From: Porticoccaceae bacterium LTM1
Lineage (GTDB): Bacteria > Pseudomonadota > Gammaproteobacteria > Pseudomonadales > Porticoccaceae
Direction of reading: 5' to 3'
DNA length: 64,000 nt
Assembly: GCA_030252795.1 (NCBI GenBank)
Contig: CP127080.1
Span: forward strand, 414,536 to 478,535
The position numbers and the translations under genes were made by a program. Shown in pieces: positions 16,613-25,301 of the stretch (the stretch's first letter is position 1; every line of letters starts with the position of its first letter). A model generated the notes under the pieces. The model was not told where the DNA came from. It did no database searches and saw nothing but the letters and a program-made list of their open reading frames with translations.

Positions 16613-19600
16613 ATGAAAATGAAAGCAAGTAAATTGCAGAAAACTCGACTCGCGAACAATGTGGCGGCAGCGGTTCTGTTAATCGCAGCAGCCAGCAGCC
16701 ATGCCGATACCGAAAAATATTCTATAGATATCAAAGCCCAGAAAGCCGGCTCAGCCTTAGTGGCTCTTGGTGAAAGTGCCGGTGTCCAGATTTCCATTCC
16801 GAATAGCCTGGCTTCCAGAGTCAAACTCAATTCCCTGAAGGGCGAATTTACCCTGAGTGAAGCGCTGGAGCAGCTGCTTTCCGGTTCAGGGCTCGTTTAT
16901 AAGTTTGTTGATGACAGCAGTGTGGTGGTCAGTGAGGCAGAGGCCGCTGAAGCTTCTACTGCCAAGAAAAAAGACACGCAGGAAGTAGAAGAGATTGTAG
17001 TTACCGGTTCTGCCCTGATTCAGGATCCGGGCAAGCTGACCCGTCAGACCACTACCTTTACCCGTGAAGATATAGAGAACAGCGGTTTGACTCGCCTTGA
17101 TGATTTTTTGAATCTGCTGCCTCAAAACCTGAATGCCCCCACCAATGTCGGCTCTGGCGACTTCAAAAATCAGACCTTTGGTCTTGGTAAGAATGTTTAT
17201 GGTGGCTCCTCTGCCAACCTGCGTGGTCTGGGTGCCCTCTATACGTTGATACTGATTGATGGCAAGCGACCCACCGCAGGTGGTCAGTTTGGTGAGATTA
17301 CCGACATCAGCAACATCCCCATCGACAGTGTTGATCGTATTGAAATTTTGTTTGATGGTGCGGCTGCTATTTATGGCGCTGATGCTGTGGGTGGTGTAAT
17401 CAATATCATCACACGTAAGAGCTACCAGGGAACCAATGTGTCGATGACCCTTACTGGGACTGAAGATGGTGGTGGCGAGCAATTGAATGCCAGTGTTGGC
17501 CACACTTTCGGCTGGGACTCCGGTCGCTTTACTACCAGTTTTAATTTTCAGGGGCAGAAGCCAATTGATGGCTCTCAGCGTGGTATCGCTTTTACTCCAG
17601 ACGCTGCCGCGGACTTTCTGGTGGAGCCAGCAAAAGATGGCAACCTGGTATCCAGTTATAGTACCAGGGCATTGATGTTTATTAAGGATTTGAATGGCGA
17701 CGGCGACTATGACGATGAGGGTGAACGTCTGGGAGGCGGGACTGAAAATGGTAGATATGGTATCACGGGGGGTATTCCGTACTACTCGCCTCGCAGCATA
17801 TCAGGGATGGAGGCCGACGGCTGGGAGCCCATTTTTGCAATTGGCCTTCCAGAAGATGGGTTTCCGGATGATCTCTATGGCTTTGATCTGAGCAATTTTG
17901 ACCCAGAGAATCCTGAGGCGTTGCTCAATCCTCGTGGAGATTTGCCGCTGCAGAACTTTAGCTTAAAGCCAAAGGACAGCACTTATGGTCTGAGTATGTC
18001 GCTGTATCAGGAGCTGTCTGATCGCCTGAGCGTAAAGCTGGACAGTAGTTACAGAGAAACAGAAAAACAGAGCTTTACCAGTAACCAGGATCGCCAAGAT
18101 ATCTTGGGTACCAGGAGCTTGTATCAGACATTGTTTGGCACCCCTTTTCGCCGTGCTTTCCAAGTGGACCTTCCGACCCAGAATCAGGAAATTGAGATTC
18201 GTAATTACTCGTTCAGTGCCGGATTTGACTATGAGTTGACTGATAAGTGGAATATGAGTGGTGGCCTGGCGTGGGGGCTGAGTCGCTCTGAGTCCAGAAC
18301 CAATGATCGCCTTAATTCACGGGGTGTCATCTACGATACCCTTATGGATGGTATGGTAAATGTTCGTGGGGATAACCCCAATACCCCTGAAGTGGATGGT
18401 GCGGTTGTTGGTGATACTTACGAGCACCCATTGTATGGCCCTGTGACAGTGAGTTCGATATATAGAGGTTATGCAAGATTTGTAAACCCTAATGATGGTA
18501 GTCAGGACTATCTGATCGAGGCGGTGCCGGGTTACTGGGAGCCTAATATGGGCTTTAGCTCTCAGGATGAGCTTGCGGAATATATTACCGATAAGAATGT
18601 TCTAACCAGTACACGCAGTACGAACAAATCGGCCAACTTAGCTCTGCAGGGCACCTTGTTTGATACGGCTGCTGGTGGTGTGCGTGCGCGTCTTGCTGCT
18701 CGGTACAGACAGACTGAGAGTCATGCCATGAATAATAATAGTGACTTGCCTTCCTATATGTTCACTACTGGCACCAATGACAAGGCAGATGGGGCGTCGG
18801 GAATGTTCTTCCCTTCGGGTACTATACAGAAGGCATATGACAAGCGTTATGGGCGAGATACCGCTACCCTGAGTGGTGAGATCGCTGTGCCTCTGGTTAG
18901 CAGCGATATGAGTATTCCATTTGTTGATAGCTTCCTGGTTAATGCTGCGAGCAGTACTGAGGCGTATAGCAAAGTAGATATGCGCGGCAATAACTGGTCT
19001 ATGGGGATGAACTGGGGTGTCAATGACTGGATGACCGTTCGTCTCAACCGCAACTACTCACTGCGTGTGCCGTCTTCAGTTCGATCAGCGACTGAAACTC
19101 AGTGGAGTTTTTACGAGTTGGGCTTGAATAATACCAGGCCAAGTGGATTCCCGGCTTTTGCTGCAATGAGGGCACTGCGTGGTGGCTCTGAAGAGTTGAG
19201 GCCAGAGCGCAACTTTGGAACCGCGCTGAGCTTTATCTTTACACCGACGTTTGTCGATGGGATGAAAATTAAAGTCAATGCACGTAAATCTGACACTTAT
19301 GACCGGATTGGAACGCCGCGCGTTGGTTTGGACAACTGGCTTGACGACTACTTGAATCCAGAGTTCGTGGCTCTGCACCCGCTGTTTTTGACCGATGTCG
19401 GTGACTATACTGAAGACGCAGATGCCAATGCCAACTACAGGCTTTCATACGCCGTTATTGATGGTGCTGATTTAAGAGAGTATCCCATTGTCTTCGATGC
19501 TCGTCAGCGCAATGTGGGAGATGTTAGTAACTCCGGTATCGACTTTGAAGTTAACTACCGTGCAGATACAGACTTTGGTGATTTTGTTGCTTCCTGGCGT

Positions 19601-20203
19601 CATACCTACACGCTGAAAAACCTGATTACTCGGGAAAACCTGTGTGAGGGGAAACCAGAAGATGTGTGTTCCGTTCGGGCGGGTATTGTCTTTACTGAAG
19701 ATACTGAGATGTATGACTACACCCAGCCGGTAGATACTGTGGATACAGTGGATCGCCGTCGCAGAGTTAAAGACTTTCCATTGCCTGCGCATCGCGGCTC
19801 CGTGCAGTTAACTTGGAACTATCGTGGGTTGAGTGTAACCGGTACAACCACTTATCAAGCGGATACTCACGCGCTTGAAGAGCTTCGAATTACAGACGAA
19901 GAAACCGGTGAGCGTCCTTTTGTGGCCTTAGAGGCTACCACTAAGGCGGCTTCTGCACTGACACTTAGTATGGGTTACGATTTCGGCAAGGGAGATTTGT
20001 TTGAGGTGCCAAGCTGGCTGGATAAAACCCGCCTGCGCCTGTCAGTAAGCAACGCCTACGTATTCCAGGAAAACGAGATTGAGCGCAAGCGTCTGGATAA
20101 TGGGGGACCTGTTGGGTTTTCACGGGCTACTTACTACAATCCTCATGCGATTGATCCATACGGACGCCGCTATGTGCTGAGCCTGAACAAGAGCTTTAAT
20201 TAG
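16613..20203 (+). CDS. STN-type TonB-dependent receptor (module 1)
   Basis: Outer-membrane receptor and signal transducer, 1196 residues. Signal peptide about 1-31 (SSHA-DT). The STN signalling domain is at 35-107, the TonB box EEIVVTG at 126-132, and a plug containing TLILIDGKRPTAGGQF and RIEILFDGAAAIYGADAVGG follows. The large beta-barrel ends in a C-terminal Asn after SLNKSF. The STN domain marks it as a transducer acting on FecR. Long extracellular loops include a calcium-loop-like DLNGDGDYDDEGE near residue 358 and a Cys pair in LCEGKPEDVC. The substrate cannot be deduced; neither siderophore nor glycan genes lie nearby. Its closest relative in the window is the receptor at 38978. Confidence 0.93.
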   Translation: MKMKASKLQKTRLANNVAAAVLLIAAASSHADTEKYSIDIKAQKAGSALVALGESAGVQISIPNSLASRVKLNSLKGEFTLSEALEQLLSGSGLVYKFVDDSSVVVSEAEAAEASTAKKKDTQEVEEIVVTGSALIQDPGKLTRQTTTFTREDIENSGLTRLDDFLNLLPQNLNAPTNVGSGDFKNQTFGLGKNVYGGSSANLRGLGALYTLILIDGKRPTAGGQFGEITDISNIPIDSVDRIEILFDGAAAIYGADAVGGVINIITRKSYQGTNVSMTLTGTEDGGGEQLNASVGHTFGWDSGRFTTSFNFQGQKPIDGSQRGIAFTPDAAADFLVEPAKDGNLVSSYSTRALMFIKDLNGDGDYDDEGERLGGGTENGRYGITGGIPYYSPRSISGMEADGWEPIFAIGLPEDGFPDDLYGFDLSNFDPENPEALLNPRGDLPLQNFSLKPKDSTYGLSMSLYQELSDRLSVKLDSSYRETEKQSFTSNQDRQDILGTRSLYQTLFGTPFRRAFQVDLPTQNQEIEIRNYSFSAGFDYELTDKWNMSGGLAWGLSRSESRTNDRLNSRGVIYDTLMDGMVNVRGDNPNTPEVDGAVVGDTYEHPLYGPVTVSSIYRGYARFVNPNDGSQDYLIEAVPGYWEPNMGFSSQDELAEYITDKNVLTSTRSTNKSANLALQGTLFDTAAGGVRARLAARYRQTESHAMNNNSDLPSYMFTTGTNDKADGASGMFFPSGTIQKAYDKRYGRDTATLSGEIAVPLVSSDMSIPFVDSFLVNAASSTEAYSKVDMRGNNWSMGMNWGVNDWMTVRLNRNYSLRVPSSVRSATETQWSFYELGLNNTRPSGFPAFAAMRALRGGSEELRPERNFGTALSFIFTPTFVDGMKIKVNARKSDTYDRIGTPRVGLDNWLDDYLNPEFVALHPLFLTDVGDYTEDADANANYRLSYAVIDGADLREYPIVFDARQRNVGDVSNSGIDFEVNYRADTDFGDFVASWRHTYTLKNLITRENLCEGKPEDVCSVRAGIVFTEDTEMYDYTQPVDTVDTVDRRRRVKDFPLPAHRGSVQLTWNYRGLSVTGTTTYQADTHALEELRITDEETGERPFVALEATTKAASALTLSMGYDFGKGDLFEVPSWLDKTRLRLSVSNAYVFQENEIERKRLDNGGPVGFSRATYYNPHAIDPYGRRYVLSLNKSFN

Positions 20204-20232
20204 TCTTGCAATTACAGTGCTAACACCTCTTC

Positions 20233-20259
20233 AGCCGGCCCTTTGGGCCGGCTTTTTTG
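20233..20259 (+). terminator. terminator after TonB receptor 1
   Basis: Stem GCCGGCCC/GGGCCGGC with TTT loop followed by a T-run; separates the receptor from the MoxR operon. Confidence 0.93.
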
Positions 20260-20312
20260 TTTACAGCGCTTTTAAGGCTTAACAAAAGTTAACGTATTTC
20301 TTTCTGCTTCAT

Positions 20313-20343
20313 CATAGGGGAGACGTGGATGCGCGCGTTCTCT
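20313..20343 (+). promoter_or_regulatory. ECF promoter motif, site 3 (MoxR/VWA/TPR operon)
   Basis: CATAGGG at 20313-20319 and CGTTCTCT at 20336-20343, 23 bp apart. The second box is identical to that of the receptor 1 and protease promoters. It is the only promoter-like signal seen before the seven-gene operon. Confidence 0.78.
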
Positions 20344-20474
20344 TATGTAGAAAAGACAAAAAAATATCGCCTACCGTAGTTGTTAGGGCGGCAGATCAAG
20401 AAGACTTCCCAACGCTGACAGTCACGAAGATGTTCAGTTGACTTGATAGTCATAGCAGTACATTGGAGGGTTTA

Positions 20475-22127
20475 GTGGACAATAACAGGGATAAGGCGAA
20501 ACTCGCCTCCCGTGAGTTTGGTGTGCAGTTATCTTTAAACCATCTGGCTGAAGCCGGTGGTCAGTGGCTGCGCCAGTGTCATTTGAAGCGACGTGCACAG
20601 GAATTGGTTGGCTGTGCGCTGCTGTGGTTGGCGGTTTTTCCTGTGCCAATGTTGATGGCAGAGTTGGTCCGATATGCCTGGGGACAGCCCAGCTGGAATC
20701 TGTCGTTTCATCATTACGTCTCAATTGCACTGGGCTTGGCACTGCTGGTCACAGTCATTCGTTGGATCTCGCAGTGGTTCACGCTGACCATATCTCGTAC
20801 CGCTGCACTGGCGCGTTATGACCGGGAACTGTCGCTCAGCGATCGGTTGGTAACGGCTGAGGAGTTTTCCCGACGGGAGACCCGTACCCCATTTATGGTG
20901 GCTGCAATTGAGGATGCTGGCCAGTTGGCACGTGCCGCCCAGCGTCACAAGCTTCATGAGACCGATCCTTCACCGACGCTTATTTCCCCTCCGGCAATCG
21001 TTTCGATATGGCTTGCCATTGTGCTGATGTTGCTGTCCGTTTGGGTCGGCGCACAACAACAGGCTCCGGGTATTGTTGTGTCTGGAGTTTCAGTCGATAT
21101 CACTGGCTCGTCAGGCAGTGTTGATCTGCGTGACCAGGGGCAAAACTCAACAAATGGCAGTCAACTGGCATCTGAGCCTGCCGCAGGGGCTGGCGATATG
21201 GAGTTAGCTGGTAACCAGGATTCTCCACAACAACAAGCGAACTCGTCGGAAGGTGCTGGTCAACAGGCTGACCTGGCGTCTCAGCAGTCGTCTGAAGCGG
21301 AGGCAAGCAGTCATGGAGGCGCACCCAAGGCAACCGCTGGTAGTGAGTCTGGAAACGGACTGGCATCGGAAGGTAAAGGCGGCTTATCAAAGTCAGCATC
21401 TGGTAATCGTTCAAAGAAAGAAAAGAAAGAAAATACAAACGGTGAAAAATCATCGGCTGGTGCATCGTCTTCCGCGCATTCTGCGACATCAAATTCTGAT
21501 GGGGGTGTTGGTGAAGGCAGCAATGCAGACTCTTCCGTAGAAATGGAGGAAGAAGGTGGTGATGGCGTAATGGTTGGGTCTAACCGTCTTGAGGCCGAAC
21601 AGAAGCCTGAGGAAATTGAAGTTTCCGATGATGATCCGCAAGAGTTTGAAGAAGGTGGAGAGGGCGGCGAGCAAGGTGAAGAAGAGTCGCAAAACGGTCA
21701 GGCAAAAACAGCTAGCGGTGGTAAGCCGGATCCAAATGCCGAAAGCAAACGTGCCAAGCAGGAGTCTTCTGAGTCGTCTTCCAGTGAATCACAGGTCGGA
21801 AAGCCGGCAGATGGCCGCGGTGAGGGTGAAGACCCGATCAAGAAAGAGCGCGGAGCACCGAGCGCTATTTTGGGTGTGCCGATGCGGGATAAGTTAATTG
21901 GTAAGTCCGGTATTGGCCCTGAGAGCATGAAACAGGAGCAGACTCAGCCTAGCGCGGAGTCTGCGGTCAGTCTGTTGGCGCAATCGCGTATGAAGCGCTC
22001 AAACGCTATGCGCGCCCTCGAGCCGACCGCCGTTGAAACCTGGTCCGAACCCGTGGTGAAAAATTATTTCAAATCCCTGCGCCAGACGCAGGAGCAAAAA
22101 ACAGAATCCAGGAAAGTTGAGAGGTAG
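20475..22127 (+). CDS. membrane protein with long low-complexity region, first gene of MoxR operon
   Basis: 550 residues from GTG 20475 (GGAGG 5 bp upstream). I do not recognise a named family. Two membrane helices lie near residues 40-62 and 78-98 and a third near 168-190 (ISPPAIVSIWLAIVLMLLSVWVGA). A region of over 200 residues rich in Ser, Gly, Gln, Glu and Lys follows, predicted disordered and strongly acidic toward its end. The last ~90 residues regain order (GAPSAILGVPMRDKLIGKSG...YFKSLRQTQEQ). The N-terminal part resembles the membrane region of large proteins that accompany MoxR/DUF58 genes in other phyla, but this is a loose impression. It may be the membrane partner of the MoxR ATPase encoded next. 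Confidence 0.7.
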   Translation: MDNNRDKAKLASREFGVQLSLNHLAEAGGQWLRQCHLKRRAQELVGCALLWLAVFPVPMLMAELVRYAWGQPSWNLSFHHYVSIALGLALLVTVIRWISQWFTLTISRTAALARYDRELSLSDRLVTAEEFSRRETRTPFMVAAIEDAGQLARAAQRHKLHETDPSPTLISPPAIVSIWLAIVLMLLSVWVGAQQQAPGIVVSGVSVDITGSSGSVDLRDQGQNSTNGSQLASEPAAGAGDMELAGNQDSPQQQANSSEGAGQQADLASQQSSEAEASSHGGAPKATAGSESGNGLASEGKGGLSKSASGNRSKKEKKENTNGEKSSAGASSSAHSATSNSDGGVGEGSNADSSVEMEEEGGDGVMVGSNRLEAEQKPEEIEVSDDDPQEFEEGGEGGEQGEEESQNGQAKTASGGKPDPNAESKRAKQESSESSSSESQVGKPADGRGEGEDPIKKERGAPSAILGVPMRDKLIGKSGIGPESMKQEQTQPSAESAVSLLAQSRMKRSNAMRALEPTAVETWSEPVVKNYFKSLRQTQEQKTESRKVER

Positions 22128-22134
22128 AGAGAAA

Positions 22135-23160
22135 ATGACTTCAGCAATTAATAATCCGGTGTTTACGTCCGAAGATGCTCGCAAAGCGGCTGAACGGTTT
22201 CGCGAAATCTACAGCAATATCAAAACACAGGTTTGCGAGATGATGGTGGGTCAGGACGAGGTGATTGACGGTGTAATGACTGCACTTTTTGCAGGCGGTC
22301 ACGTACTGCTGGAAGGTGTTCCGGGCCTAGGTAAAACCATGTTGGTGAACTCTCTGTCCAAAGCGGTTGGAACAGATTTCTCACGCATTCAGTTCACCCC
22401 GGACATGATGCCTGCGGATATTCAGGGTACATCCGTGCTGATGGAAACCCCGGACGGTGGTCAGGAGCTGCAGTTCCAGGAAGGCCCGATTGTTTCCAAC
22501 CTGGTGTTGGCGGATGAGATCAACCGCGCTACACCCAAAACACAGTCCGCACTGCTGGAAGCGATGCAGGAGCGTCAGGTAACCGTTGGCAAACGGACTA
22601 TTAAACTGCCTGAGCCGTTCTGTGTGCTGGCCACTCAAAACCCGGTAGAGCAGGAAGGTACTTATCCGCTGCCGGAAGCACAGCTCGACCGTTTTCTATT
22701 TAAATTAGTGGTTGGTTATCCAAAAGAGCAGGATTACCACACCATTCTTGATCGCACCACAGGCGGAGCCTCTCCGGTAATTACCGCTGCGACTACCGGC
22801 CAAGAAATTATCGAAATGCGCAACATTGTCCGTCAGGTTCCGGTGTCTGATGTAGCCAAAACTTACGCTATTCATCTGGTGATGGGTACCCAGCCGGGCA
22901 GCGATTATGCCCCGGACATTGTCAATGAATTTGCAGCATTGGGTTCATCGCCTCGCGGTGCCCAGTCATTGCTGCTGGCCGGTAAGGTCCGGGCTTTGTT
23001 GAGCGGTCGATTTGCGGTGAGCTGCGACGACATTCGTGACGTGGCTATACCGGTATTGCGTCACCGCATGGTGATTAATTTCCATGGCCAGTCTGAAGGC
23101 ATTAACGACGCCGATCTGGTGCGCGAAATTGTAGCCAACGTAAAACAACCAAACGAATAA
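22135..23160 (+). CDS. MoxR-family AAA+ ATPase
   Basis: AAA+ chaperone-like ATPase of the MoxR family, 341 residues. Walker A is GVPGLGKT (61-68) and Walker B LVLADEIN (123-130). The MoxR signature regions FTPDMMPADIQGTSV, NRATPKTQSALLEAMQERQVT and LATQNPVEQEGTYPLPEAQLDRF are complete. MoxR proteins typically work with VWA-domain partners in maturing or remodelling protein complexes. Here such partners (DUF58, BatA-like, VWA) follow in the same operon. It starts 7 bp after the membrane-protein gene. Confidence 0.96.
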   Translation: MTSAINNPVFTSEDARKAAERFREIYSNIKTQVCEMMVGQDEVIDGVMTALFAGGHVLLEGVPGLGKTMLVNSLSKAVGTDFSRIQFTPDMMPADIQGTSVLMETPDGGQELQFQEGPIVSNLVLADEINRATPKTQSALLEAMQERQVTVGKRTIKLPEPFCVLATQNPVEQEGTYPLPEAQLDRFLFKLVVGYPKEQDYHTILDRTTGGASPVITAATTGQEIIEMRNIVRQVPVSDVAKTYAIHLVMGTQPGSDYAPDIVNEFAALGSSPRGAQSLLLAGKVRALLSGRFAVSCDDIRDVAIPVLRHRMVINFHGQSEGINDADLVREIVANVKQPNE

Positions 23161-23219
23161 TTAAATAACGATATTTATTGCTGCCCCCGAGGGGCAGCCG
23201 GAGAGAGGGAGTATTTATT

Positions 23220-24272
23220 ATGTTTAAACGAACTGCTATTGCGTCTGTTGTCGCTGGTTTGGCACTGTCCATGAGTGCGTTTAGTGGCGATTTCGATTAT
23301 GTGCTGGAAGATATGGCGGCGGTGAAAAAACAAATTGAAGCTAAAATCTCAATTGTTCCAGATAAGAAAACCCAAATGACTATTGCCCAGCAATTGGATT
23401 TTGAAGTCGAATTACAATCGTTGATGGAAATGCAAGCGCAAACGGTTGGCCTGGAAGCTGAAGCCTATCGCCTGGCTGAACTCAAGCTTTACATGGATTA
23501 CCAGAATAAGAAATTCAAAAAAGTTTTGAAAAAAGTTGTCAACGATGTTCCGGCGTCCAGCTATGCCTGGTCTGCATTTCCCGAATTGGCTGGTTCCGTG
23601 GCCATTCATTTACCGAAAGTCATCAACCAAAAAGCCATGCCTTACATTGACGGGTTGCGAAGCAATAGTTCTGCGGATGTGGTTGCCCATGTTGAAGGTG
23701 TTGATCTGCTGTACATGATTTTTAATGGTCAATTACCGAAAGCGGAAGCCACCTACGATCGCCTGTCAAAAACTTATCCGGATATGGCTGTTCTGGAGCA
23801 GGCCAAACAACAGCTGGAACACCTGCGCACTAAGCCACATGTTGGCAAAGAGGCTATGGATTTCAGCGTCGCCAATTTGCAAGACGAGTCAGAAACATTT
23901 TCACTGGATTCATTTAAAGGGAAGTATGTGCTGCTGGACTTTTGGGCAACCTGGTGTGGCCCCTGTGTCAAAGAGTTGCCAAATGTGTTGACTGTCTACA
24001 ACCAGTATCACGATCAGGGATTGGAAATCCTGTCACTGTCCGGTGATCAGAGTCCGGAAGATGTGCTGGAGTTTCTCGACGGTGGTGAAGCGGAAATGCC
24101 CTGGAATCATGCATTTCTCGGTGCTGGCGGTAAACCACAAATGGCTAAGGACTATCAAGTTCGCGGTTTTCCAACTATGTTTCTGATCGACCCTGAAGGC
24201 AAGATTGTTGCCATGGGTGATTCGCTGCGTGGTCACAAACTCAATGAAACCATTAGCAAACTGATGAATTAA
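23220..24272 (+). CDS. exported TlpA-like thioredoxin with helical N-terminal domain
   Basis: 350 residues. The signal peptide ends near LSMSAFSG. Residues about 25-205 form a helical, Lys/Glu-rich domain with TPR-like character (KAEATYDRLSKTYPDMAVLEQAKQQLEHL). The C-terminal TlpA/ResA-type thioredoxin domain starts at about 212 (VGKEAMDFSVANLQDESETFSLDSF) and has the active site FWATWCGPCVKELP (Cys245/Cys248) and the cis-Pro strand VRGFPTMFLIDPEGKIV. It is predicted to reduce periplasmic disulfides. Its place between MoxR and DUF58 genes is unusual and suggests that the complex assembled by this operon, or its substrate, needs thiol control. Confidence 0.9.
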   Translation: MFKRTAIASVVAGLALSMSAFSGDFDYVLEDMAAVKKQIEAKISIVPDKKTQMTIAQQLDFEVELQSLMEMQAQTVGLEAEAYRLAELKLYMDYQNKKFKKVLKKVVNDVPASSYAWSAFPELAGSVAIHLPKVINQKAMPYIDGLRSNSSADVVAHVEGVDLLYMIFNGQLPKAEATYDRLSKTYPDMAVLEQAKQQLEHLRTKPHVGKEAMDFSVANLQDESETFSLDSFKGKYVLLDFWATWCGPCVKELPNVLTVYNQYHDQGLEILSLSGDQSPEDVLEFLDGGEAEMPWNHAFLGAGGKPQMAKDYQVRGFPTMFLIDPEGKIVAMGDSLRGHKLNETISKLMN

Positions 24273-24326
24273 TCCGTTTTTTATTGAACGAATTTTTTCT
24301 GCACGTTGAGACAAACGAGAGAGCTA

Positions 24327-25223
24327 ATGAGTACCGCATTAACCTTTGATGAGCTTTTTGACCCGGAATTTCTATCTTCTCTGGGACACTTGAGTATCAC
24401 CGCCCGGCGAGTTGCCGGCGGTGGCCGCTTTGGTGAAAAACTGTCGAAAGATCTGGGCAGTGGCCTGGAGTTTAAAGATTTTCGACCTTATTCCGCAGGA
24501 GACGATTTACGGCGTATCGACTGGAATATTTATAACCGTCTTGGGCGGATTTTTCTGCGGCTCTATGAAGAGCAACAGGACCTGCCGCTATACCTGATGC
24601 CGGATCTGTCGGAAAGTATGTACAGCGAAGGTGCAGTGCGAGCAAAAGCGGCGTTGAGAGCCAGTCTGGCAATGGCGACGATCAGCATGAATCAAAATGA
24701 TTCAGCCGGTCTGGTGCCTTTTGGTGAAGACATGGAAGTGATTACCAAAGGAAAGTCCGGCAAAGCCAACATCATGAGTTTTGCCCGCCACTTGTCCGGT
24801 CTCAAGCCACAGGCTAAAACCGACCTGCCTAAATCACTGCAAAAACTCAGCAGCTTGAATCTGCGTTCGGGTTTGCTGGTAATTGTCAGTGACTTTTTTG
24901 ACCCGGCCGGATTGGAAGCGATTAAAAAAGCCTTGGGCAAAGTGAAGCACAAGGTTTTACTGATTCAGATCGTTCGGCCTTCTGATTCTGATCCCACGTT
25001 GCAGGGCGAATTGCGGTTACGCGATTGTGAAACTGGTGAGGTAGCAGACATCGCCATGACCACGGCAGTTCTCAAGCGCTATCAGGAAGCTTACCAAACC
25101 TTCAGCGAACAGCTTGCGCAAGTGGCTAAAAAGCGCCAGGCGGGTCTACTGCGATTGGATGCTGAAGGCGATGTGGTCGGCCAGTTGGCCAAGCTCTTTG
25201 AGACTGGCAGTTTACATGTTTGA
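24327..25223 (+). CDS. DUF58 domain protein (MoxR partner)
   Basis: 298-residue protein of the DUF58 family, VWA-like adaptors nearly always encoded next to MoxR. Family motifs: GKLSKDLGSGLEFKDFRPYSAGDDLRRIDWNIYNRLGR-type sequence at about 35-75, then LYLMPDLSESMYSEGAVRAKAALRASL, in which DLSES provides a MIDAS-like DxSxS. No membrane segment. Most likely it links the ATPase to the membrane VWA proteins encoded downstream. Confidence 0.93.
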   Translation: MSTALTFDELFDPEFLSSLGHLSITARRVAGGGRFGEKLSKDLGSGLEFKDFRPYSAGDDLRRIDWNIYNRLGRIFLRLYEEQQDLPLYLMPDLSESMYSEGAVRAKAALRASLAMATISMNQNDSAGLVPFGEDMEVITKGKSGKANIMSFARHLSGLKPQAKTDLPKSLQKLSSLNLRSGLLVIVSDFFDPAGLEAIKKALGKVKHKVLLIQIVRPSDSDPTLQGELRLRDCETGEVADIAMTTAVLKRYQEAYQTFSEQLAQVAKKRQAGLLRLDAEGDVVGQLAKLFETGSLHV

Positions 25224-25301
25224 TGGGAGAGCCCAGATGAGTCTTGTCATGCACTGCACAGCTGAGCAAGCACAAGCCGGCTCTTTTCCCGGAGGGAAAG
25301 A

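Noticed and set aside
16613-20203. Assignment of the receptors as ferric citrate (FecA) receptors
   Set aside because: Architecture is FecA-like, but these proteins are over 400 residues longer, and no fecBCDE transport genes or Fur-like box was seen nearby.
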